Shown in pieces: positions 8,822 through 15,000 of a stretch of DNA of 15,000 bases. Position 1 is the first letter of the stretch; every line of letters begins with the position of its first letter. The notes beneath the pieces were generated by a model. The model searched no databases. It was not told the origin of the DNA and saw only the letters and a program-made list of their open reading frames with translations. The stretch comes from Stramonita haemastoma (Eukaryota > Mollusca > Gastropoda > Neogastropoda > Muricidae). Where the stretch lies: positions 44,338,854 to 44,353,853 of the forward strand of contig CM060326.1 in assembly GCA_030674155.1 (NCBI GenBank), read 5' to 3'. The position numbers were made by a program, and so were the translations under genes.

Positions 8822-9079
8822 CCAGTGATTACGGAATTTTTGGAGAGAATAACAACAGGATCTCATGAGGACATGTCTTTCAAGGCAAGATCAACGGGAA
8901 AATGAAAAAAAGGCAGACCATCAGTTTCTATCATTGTTAACATAAGCGAATCTTGTGGCATGAGAATCCATGAAGTCAGCAGGCTCAGCGAAGACCAGAG
9001 CAGATGGAGAAGGAGGATCATGCTATCGACATTGAGTGCGGATGGACCAACACCTAAACACGGCAATACGGACAGGTGA
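8822..9079 (+). mobile_element. LINE (non-LTR retrotransposon) ORF2 C-terminal remnant
   Basis: A + strand frame runs 8822-9079 with one internal stop (TGA at 8903) and a terminal TGA at 9077. After the internal stop it reads KKGRPSVSIIVNI (from 8906), then a spacer with CGM, then RLSEDQSRWRRRI (about 8978-9019), SADGPT, and the stop. GRP, then W or an equivalent with NI, then an A/L-x-DR-x-x-WR block close to the end is the recurring layout of the ORF2 C-terminus in RTE/Jockey-like LINEs of invertebrates. The reverse transcriptase domain itself is absent, so this is a 5'-truncated dead copy, as is typical. The clade is not assignable from so short a piece. Basis is pattern memory; no alignment was run. 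Confidence 0.68.
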
Positions 9080-9100
9080 GATAGGTGAAGATGACCGGTA

Positions 9101-9224
9101 TATTTACATCGTCAGTTGCCGTCCACACTTCATTTACTGTGTAACTGACTGTGGGTGATTTTGCTGTGCTTATAAATCTGACAGTATGTCATTCACACTG
9201 TCAGTTGTAAGTCCATACTTCGCC
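9101..9224 (+). repeat. Dispersed direct repeat, left copies
   Basis: Two sub-blocks. CGTCAGTTGCCGTC (9110-9123) recurs exactly at 9556-9569. The block from 9146 (TGACTGTGG...GCTGTGCTTATAAATC...CTGTCAGTTG) aligns with 9491-9579 (TGACTATGG...GCTGTGCTTTATAAATC...CCGTCAGTTG). They lie just after the LINE stop and may be part of its 3' UTR; that is inference. Confidence 0.75.
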
Positions 9225-9490
9225 AGTTATGGCCACCAAACATGGCCATCAAGACGGCAGACAGAATGACGAGAAGAGCAGCGGGTAGAAAGGAAGAAAC
9301 GCGGACGTGTGAGGCATGGAAGAAAGGCGCTTCCGACGACACTGTCTGTGTGTGTAGTCACGCAACAGGATCTGTCGCTCAGGATCGGGCTCTACGCCAC
9401 AGCGGCGCTGCAGTTCCACAACAGACTGACTTAAGGCGCAAAATCTCATTGTCCTCGAGACAGAAGGAATGCCAACAACTTATGTGTGTC
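9225..9490. other. CpG-richer interval between direct repeats
   Basis: This segment carries noticeably more CG dinucleotides than its surroundings (for example near 9283, 9301, 9334 and 9400). A + strand frame at 9242-9493 codes for 83 residues, but the protein resembles nothing I know and has no flanking splice or start context worth calling. I do not annotate a gene. Confidence 0.4.
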
Positions 9491-9590
9491 TGACTATGGA
9501 TATTTAGCTGTGCTTTATAAATCCTACAGCCATTCACTCATTCATCCATTCACCCCGTCAGTTGCCGTCTCACTTCAGTCACTGTCAGGA
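9491..9590 (+). repeat. Dispersed direct repeat, right copy
   Basis: Diverged copy of 9146-9224 joined to the CGTCAGTTGCCGTC motif, with an internal CATT-type expansion (ATTCATCCATTCA). The 345-base offset and lack of homology between the intervening sequences argue against a simple tandem duplication. From 9591 to 9779 nothing further is recognised. Confidence 0.75.
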
Positions 9591-9779
9591 TGTCTGTCAC
9601 CACAGCTGCTGTGTGCGTCTCTCTGTGCAGACAGGCCTAGTATAGCGTCTGCCCTCAGCACACAAATCATACAATCACGCCCTACATGGCGCCACACAAC
9701 GCAAGCATGTCGCCAGGAATCATATATGCCCAGATGCGCTCAGACGCGCATAAATGTGTGTGTACATTTTGTCCGTCTC

Positions 9780-10444
<665 letters not shown>

Positions 10445-10496
10445 GAGCTGGATGTAAAAAGGCCATCTGTGTGTAATTCCTTTTCCTCAATAAAAA
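10445..10496 (+). mobile_element. Solo copy of the family C SINE 3' module
   Basis: GAGCTGGATGTAAAAAGGC, then TGTGTGTAATTCC and TTTTCCTCAATAAAAA, parallels the 3' ends at 8176-8214 and 8270-8325 (CTGGATGYAAAAA, GTGCTTATCC, ATCCTCAATATAAAA). The hairpin of the other copies has decayed. It may be the 3' end of a truncated SINE, or of the partner LINE with the same tail. CAATAAA here could also serve as a polyadenylation signal. Confidence 0.6.
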
Positions 10497-10518
10497 GTTT
10501 GAAAGTTAGAAAGTTTCT

Positions 10519-10526
10519 TCTGGCTC

Positions 10527-10561
<35 letters not shown>

Positions 10562-10565
10562 TCTA

Positions 10566-10604
<39 letters not shown>

Positions 10605-10725
10605 TCTCTCTTCTGTCTGTCTTCTTCTCTCTCTCTCTCTCTTTCTCTCTCTCTGTCTTACTCGTCTGTCTTCTCTCTTCTGTCTTCTCTTCTCTGTCTC
10701 TGTCTCTTCTCTGTCTCTGTCTCTG

Positions 10726-10770
<45 letters not shown>

Positions 10771-10801
10771 CCTTTTCTCTCTCTCTGTCTGTATCTGTCT
10801 A

Positions 10802-10834
<33 letters not shown>

Positions 10835-10890
10835 GTCTCTGTCTGTCTTCTCTTTCTTCTGTTCTGTCTGTCTCTCTCTTCTCTTTCTTC
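10519..10890 (+). repeat. Compound CTGT / CT / TTCT array
   Basis: (CTGT)n blocks at 10527-10605 and about 10800-10850 flank irregular CT, CTTCT and CTCTGT repeats, with a (CT)n core near 10735-10768. The pattern mirrors the array at 9780-10152. Frames through it on both strands are low-complexity artefacts. Confidence 0.95.
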
Positions 10891-11147
10891 TCTTGAAAAA
10901 AGCAACCCTCTATAAACCCCAGCTAAAATAAAACCGCTCATTGTTTAATGATTGCAAGATGTCGTAACGAACGGGAACAACATGTCTTTTGCCATCAGGC
11001 TCAAGGGGCTTCGGCGAAAGTAAAAAAACTATACTCCCCTGCAAAGAAACGCTCACAGCGTGAAAGTCCAACAACACAGCCTGACAGTGTTGGTGCGGAA
11101 AGAAGAAGACCTGCCTGTTACAGACTCACTTCAATCCCTGTGATGGC
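10891..11147. other. Intergenic sequence, no gene found
   Basis: Mixed sequence with a short + strand frame (10948-11151, 67 residues, Arg/Lys/Gln-rich) that I do not recognise. It stops where the family B SINE begins. Confidence 0.4.
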
Positions 11148-11427
11148 ATGACGAGGTAAAAAAAAAGGTAGGGCATAACTTGTGGTGTCAGGCGTACTAG
11201 TTTCAAGCCTCACTTTCTAGACGCATAGTGAGAGGACTTCTCTCCTGTGTCTATACCTGTCTGACCCTAACAGGCAGTAAATTTTACAGCTGGGTGACTG
11301 GAGGGACTGTACTGAAGCAAGGCGGCAAAAAGTCCCATGCAATGTTAACCAACGCTCGCATCTGCTTAAATGACTGAGGGAAAGCAAGCCTACTGACCAA
11401 CTAACTATCCCGCCAATGACAAGTAAA
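11148..11427 (-). mobile_element. tRNA-derived SINE, family B, copy 2
   Basis: Minus-strand head with A box TAGTTAGTTGG (11407-11397). Body blocks are shared with copy 1 in the same order (as + strand text): AAAGGTAGGGCATAACTTGT, AGGCGT, CTTTCTAGA, CTGACCCTAA, TTTACAGCTGGGTGACTGGA, CTGTACTGAAGC, AACGCTCG, TCTGCTTAA and GACTGAGGGAAAGC. As in copy 1, no B box is present at the expected place. Flanks ATGACGAGGTAAA (11148-11160) and ATGACAAGTAAA (11416-11427) look like an aged target-site duplication with one substitution and one indel; they are included in the range given. Confidence 0.85.
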
Positions 11428-11455
11428 GGAAGCTTTTGGTAAACTAAGAACAACG

Positions 11456-11645
11456 GACGCAAGTGAGTGGTTAAGACCGTTCAATTTCAATCCCATGGAT
11501 CATGAAATCGTGGGTTTGAATCTCAGGAGACTGGTGATGAGGAATTATGTTTTTTTTTTTTTTTTACAATCTCCCGGGACAACTTCAAGTGCAACTGCCA
11601 GTGCCTTAATTCTGTCCATGAATATATCTAATATGCAAAAGTCTT
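11456..11645 (+). mobile_element. tRNA-derived SINE, family A, copy 2 (5' part)
   Basis: A-box region AGTGAGTGGTTAAGA (11462-11476) and B box GGTTTGAATCT (11513-11523) are followed by a T17 run (11550-11566), AATCTCCCGGGACAACTT (11569-11586), GTGCAACTGCCAGTGCC and ATATGCAAAAG (to 11641). Motif order and the 54-55 base B-box-to-ATCTCCC spacing match copy 1 at 2382-2443. Homology stops near 11645, so the 3' half is missing. The T-run is an internal expansion absent from copy 1. Confidence 0.82.
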
Positions 11646-12313
11646 CCTGTGAAAAACACACCCGCACAGGAGAATGGACCAATGAAGGAAGTGACAGGAA
11701 GAAAAGAAAGGGAAAAAGGCAGAAAACAAAGAGACGAATAGAACAGAGAGAATTCGTACACAGAATATCCAGAAGGTGAAGATGCTATTTTTCTGAAAGA
11801 CCCCTCACCCCCACCATCCCTCCTCGAGGAAGTGTGTGTTGGTTTAAACATAAACAGCCCTTGCTCTTGTAATTGTTCATTCATTTGCGAAGCTTTATTT
11901 TCGCGGAAGAATTATTGATACCCAAAATAATCCTGAGGTGGGAATGCGCTATCTAATGGGGACAAACGTTCGTACCGTAAAATCCATTATGAATTTTTGT
12001 GTATAACCAAAGAAGATAAGAAGAAGAACAAAAAAATACAAAGAACCAAGATAGAATTTCTTTTTGATATTGAAAAAAAATCATTCTGCCATTTCCCTGT
12101 CCTCACATCTTCTTTTCATTCATTATTTTGAATGTGTGTTGACTACGAGGTGATTTAGACAGGGCTGTCCACGTTTGTTTCCCGATGATGTCATCTTCTG
12201 TTGTCATTTGGTTTTTCAGTGTAAAAGATGATTACAGATTCTTGCAAGGATGAGAAGAAACATGAAAAGAAATAATGGTTGAAGATGCACAAACTCATTA
12301 AAAAAAGACATTC
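11646..12313. other. Intergenic sequence, no gene found
   Basis: An A/G-rich part (11690-11780) is followed by AT-rich sequence with a GAAGATAAGAAGAAGAAC run near 12013. A long frame running from the SINE copy into this stretch (to 11779) is composed of SINE plus Lys/Arg-rich sequence and is not credible as a gene. Confidence 0.5.
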
Positions 12314-12405
12314 AAACACACACACACAAATACACGCACGCACGCACACACACACACATACACACACACATACTCGCGCGCGCGAACACACACACACACA
12401 CAACA

Positions 12406-12459
<54 letters not shown>

Positions 12460-12467
12460 CACACCAA

Positions 12468-12509
<42 letters not shown>

Positions 12510-12569
12510 CACACATCACACACACACACACACACACACAAGACAACACACACAACACACACACGCACG
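12314..12569 (+). repeat. (CA)n array with a CGCGCGCGCG core
   Basis: Interrupted (CA)n with GCAC units at 12335-12347, a pure (CG)5 at 12375-12384, and repeated breaks of the form ACCACAC, ACCAACCAC and ACATCAC. (CG)5 inside (CA)n is close to an ideal Z-DNA former. The array is on the + strand as CA. Confidence 0.95.
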
Positions 12570-12674
12570 AGTACATCTCACACTTGCCACGATAACCACA
12601 AAGACAAAGAAAAGACAAAGAGCAAGAGACAAACGTGAGAGCTTATGAGATGAATTTTTCACTGCAGATAATGA

Positions 12675-12757
12675 CAGAGAAGAGAGAGAGAGAGAGAGAA
12701 GAGAGAGACGAGAGAGAGAAGAGAGAGAGACGAGAGAGAAGAGAGAGACAGAGAGAC

Positions 12758-12801
<44 letters not shown>

Positions 12802-12930
12802 GAGAGACAGACAGAGACAGGAAGACAGACAGACAGACAGAGAAGAGAGACAGAGACAGAGAGAAACAGACAGACAGAAAGAGAGACACAGAGACAAAGA
12901 GAGACAGAGAGACAGAGACAGAAGAACACA
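12675..12930 (+). repeat. Irregular GA / GACGA / GACAGA array
   Basis: (GA)n with frequent AGAAGAG and GACGAG interruptions gives way to GACAGA and (GACA)n around 12800-12840, then mixed GAGACA to 12930. The high interruption rate suggests an older array than the pure (GA)n at 14398. Confidence 0.94.
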
Positions 12931-13176
12931 GCTGGACTAAGAGAACACGAAGCAGGGACATGAGACGAAGACAGACAGAGAGACTGATGACTGACATACA
13001 GATCTCACAGCCTCTGTGTGTCTTTTGATCTCTCAGCTCTCTGCTATTGCTTTCACTGCGGCCTGTGCATTGATTGACGTTAAGATAAAAGAACAATGAG
13101 AAATGATTGAAGCAGAAAGTTCTCTACAGGGTGGGTTGGTTTTTTTTGTTTTGTTTTTTTCTGAAGGAAAGTAGCC
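12931..13176. other. Intergenic sequence
   Basis: Mixed sequence with T-rich runs near 13139-13160. No gene or element recognised. Confidence 0.4.
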
Positions 13177-13303
13177 ATGGTTTTTATCAATGTATTTGTA
13201 CTGCGTTGCCTGTATTGTACCGAATGAAGTCTTCTGCAATACTTTTTGATTTCTGTGTTTATGGATTTTTGCAATGTTTTTGTATTGTGTTGCATTGTTT
13301 TTA
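13177..13303 (+). repeat. T-rich direct duplication, 84-bp spacing
   Basis: ATGGTTTTTATCAATGTATT (from 13177) and ATGGATTTTTGCAATGTTTT (from 13261) begin two 43-base copies. They agree at roughly four fifths of positions, both continuing through TTGTA-TG-GTTGC. The 41 bases between them do not obviously align, so the duplicated unit may be 84 bases with a diverged half. Confidence 0.7.
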
Positions 13304-13324
13304 TTTTCTTGACATAAAACTGGC

Positions 13325-13640
13325 TGATTCACCAACCCAACACTAACCACATAACTAACAGTAACCATGACATCGCAAGCAATGTCAACCAACAGCTAGC
13401 CAACATAGCCAATGCAAGCACCACTGGCTAGCAACCTCTATCCAAGAAACCAACAACAAGCAACCAAACAAGAACAACAACAAGCAAGCAACACAAACAT
13501 TAACCACCACAGTCACCAACAACCAACAAGCAACCAACAGCAACCAAAGCAACCACCACACCAACAACCAACCACCCCACCACCACCAACCAACCACAAC
13601 GAAACCAACCAACCAAACCAACCAACCAACACACCCAAAC
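13325..13640 (+). repeat. CAA/CCAA-rich low-complexity tract, nearly G-free
   Basis: About 300 bases dominated by AACC, ACCA, CAAC and CAAGCAA words with very few G or T on the + strand, most regular from 13560 to 13630 (CCAA)n. A 101-residue + strand frame (13412-13717) reads Gln/Asn/Thr/Pro-rich, and a minus-strand frame reads Trp/Val/Leu/Gly-rich. Both follow from composition. I prefer a degenerate simple repeat to a coding exon. Confidence 0.8.
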
Positions 13641-13748
13641 CAGAAATATCACAAAAGCGTTTGCGTTTCCTACAGACCACAGTGTATAATCATCATCAAC
13701 CGAAGCTTTGCCGATAGAATGATAGCCTGTTGCAAGCCATATCCAGTT

Positions 13749-13769
13749 AAAAAAAAAAAAAAAAAAAAA
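13749..13769 (+). repeat. Poly-A run
   Basis: 21 consecutive A preceded by ATCCAGTT. It could be a retroposon tail, but no element was recognised upstream and no target-site duplication was found. Confidence 0.85.
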
Positions 13770-13790
13770 GAGCGGCTGCTTGCGAGTAGT

Positions 13791-13833
13791 AGTGTGCTGT
13801 GCTAGTGTCTGTGCTGTGTGTCTGTGCTGTGCG
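13791..13833 (+). repeat. Short GTGCTGT tandem repeat
   Basis: Three units starting GTGCTGTG, two of about 13 bases and one of 17 (GTGCTGTGCTAGTGTCT, GTGCTGTGTGTCT, GTGCTGTGCGGTC). Confidence 0.7.
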
Positions 13834-13954
13834 GTCGGCACAAGGGAAAAAGTAATTACAGTGGAGGATTTCACCTGTTCTTGGAGTTCCTGCACTTGAC
13901 GCTTGTCTCCTAGTCCCTGGAGATGCCAGAGAAAAGAGAAAGAACTAAACTCTA

Positions 13955-14049
13955 CCCCCCCCCCCCCCCTCCCCCATCTCCCACCAATCCTCTCAACAGT
14001 TCTTAAGACTTTTTCTCTGCAACAGACCATTTTTCATCCCCCCCCCCCC
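13955..14049 (+). repeat. Two C homopolymer runs
   Basis: C15 at 13955-13969 followed by TCCCCC, and C12 at 14038-14049, with pyrimidine-rich sequence between. The minus strand is G-run-rich. Confidence 0.85.
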
Positions 14050-14196
14050 TTCCCTTTACTTTCCTATCCTTCTTCATTTGAGAGAAGAAGAAGAAAAAGA
14101 AAAAAAAATTACCATCTTATTGCATGCCACAACTGCTGTTTGTATAAGAGAGTAAGCAGCTGTGCGTATATTCAAAGGGACAGATTCTGAAGTGCA

Positions 14197-14325
14197 GGGG
14201 GTGGGGGATGGGAGTGGGGGTGGGGTGGGCTTGAGAGGGAAGGGAGGGTGGAAATGGAGGTTTTGAGGAGGGGAGGGGGAGGTTTTGAGGGGGGGGGAGG
14301 GAGATGGGGGAGGGGGAGGGGAGAT
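14197..14325 (+). repeat. G-rich tract, candidate G-quadruplexes
   Basis: Many G3-G9 runs separated by T, A or AT. GGAGGTTTTGAGG occurs twice (about 14256 and 14279). The preceding stretch (14050-14196) has a purine A/G run at 14080-14108 and no gene. Confidence 0.9.
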
Positions 14326-14393
14326 GATAAAATTACCGTTTTGGTGCTCCAAACTCAATTAAACGTATAATGAGGAGCTTGTGTGCTGCTACC

Positions 14394-14682
<289 letters not shown>

Positions 14683-14787
14683 ATGGTTACGGGCCTGTGA
14701 GGAATGATTGGGTGGAAAGGTTATAAACCGGAGGAGAGGCAAAGACTAATGAAGATCTGGAGAATTTATGTAACACAAGAATTGAGT

Positions 14788-14788
<1 letters not shown>

Positions 14789-14839
<51 letters not shown>

Positions 14840-14937
14840 TGCGTGTGCGTGGTGCTGGTGTGTGTGTGTCTGTGTGTGTGTCTGTGTGTGTGTGTGATAA
14901 TAGTGTGTTAGTGCATGTGTGAGCGCGCGTGTGTGTG
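14789..14937 (+). repeat. (GT)n / (GCGT)n compound array
   Basis: Pure (GT)n to 14820, six GCGT units (14821-14844), then interrupted GT with CTGT variants, ending GCGCGCGTGTGTGTG. Alternating purine/pyrimidine throughout most of it makes it a Z-DNA candidate. The final 60 bases of the window show nothing further. Confidence 0.95.
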
Positions 14938-15000
14938 ACATGATTGCAAGTGTATGCTATCTGACTGCTTTTGTAAAACATTTTTGTTTAATCACCCATT

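Noticed and set aside
9242..9493. Possible 83-codon gene in a CpG-richer segment
   Set aside because: No homology recognised and no splice or promoter context; the length is within chance expectation.
10480..10500. CAATAAA as a gene polyadenylation signal
   Set aside because: No coding sequence upstream; the motif belongs to the shared SINE 3' module.

Overview
The window looks like non-coding, repeat-rich nuclear DNA from an animal, most likely a marine gastropod mollusc. I found no gene that I can support: no complete protein-coding gene or convincing exon, no rRNA, no functional tRNA and no CRISPR. The gastropod assignment has two bases. One is the extreme load of long, near-perfect di- and tetranucleotide arrays. 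The other is two short interspersed elements (SINE families A and B below) whose internal blocks match, from memory, SINEs seen in caenogastropod sequence. A Dfam/RepBase search would settle it. The long open frames in the window run through microsatellites and encode only R/E, S/L, V/C, H/T or D/R/Q/T low-complexity peptides.

Layout. 1-1650: G-run, (GA)n, an ATG/CAT trinucleotide tract with a perfect 12-bp hairpin, CCCT/CTGT, (GT)n, then a (GT)n-palindrome-(CA)n inverted pair and (CT)n. 1646-2311: unique-looking sequence. 2312-2716: SINE family A, copy 1, followed by (CT)n. 3360-3713: compound CA/GACA array. 4473-4553: C-rich tract. 4780-5540: a variable minisatellite with a 17-20 bp unit built on ATCAGGGATAGGTGA. 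5817-5863: G-run. 6000-6300: minus-strand SINE family B, copy 1, with a clean 9-bp target-site duplication. 7613-8354: a tRNA-like SINE head, a (CT)n array, and a SINE body whose central domain and 3' end are both duplicated (family C). 8822-9079: eroded 3' end of a LINE (non-LTR retrotransposon) ORF2. 9101-9590: dispersed direct repeats. 9780-10152 and 10519-10890: compound CT/CTGT/CTAT arrays, with a third copy of the family C 3' module between them. 11148-11427: SINE family B, copy 2. 11456-11645: SINE family A, copy 2, 5' part only. 12314-12930: CA, then GA/GACA. 13177-13640: an 84-bp-spaced duplication and an almost G-free CAA/CCAA tract. 13749-14325: A-, C- and G-runs. 14398-14937: GA-GACA-GA and GT/GTGC arrays.

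By eye, roughly a quarter to a third of the window is simple or tandem repeat, and a further tenth or so is recognisable retroposon. The only functional logic visible is that of transposable elements: SINEs with RNA polymerase III promoter remnants, and one LINE remnant of the kind of element that mobilises SINEs. I found no previously undescribed cellular system. The points most worth checking are the family C SINE with its doubled domain and shared 3' module, the family B subfamily without a recognisable B box, the minisatellite, and the GT/CA hairpin.
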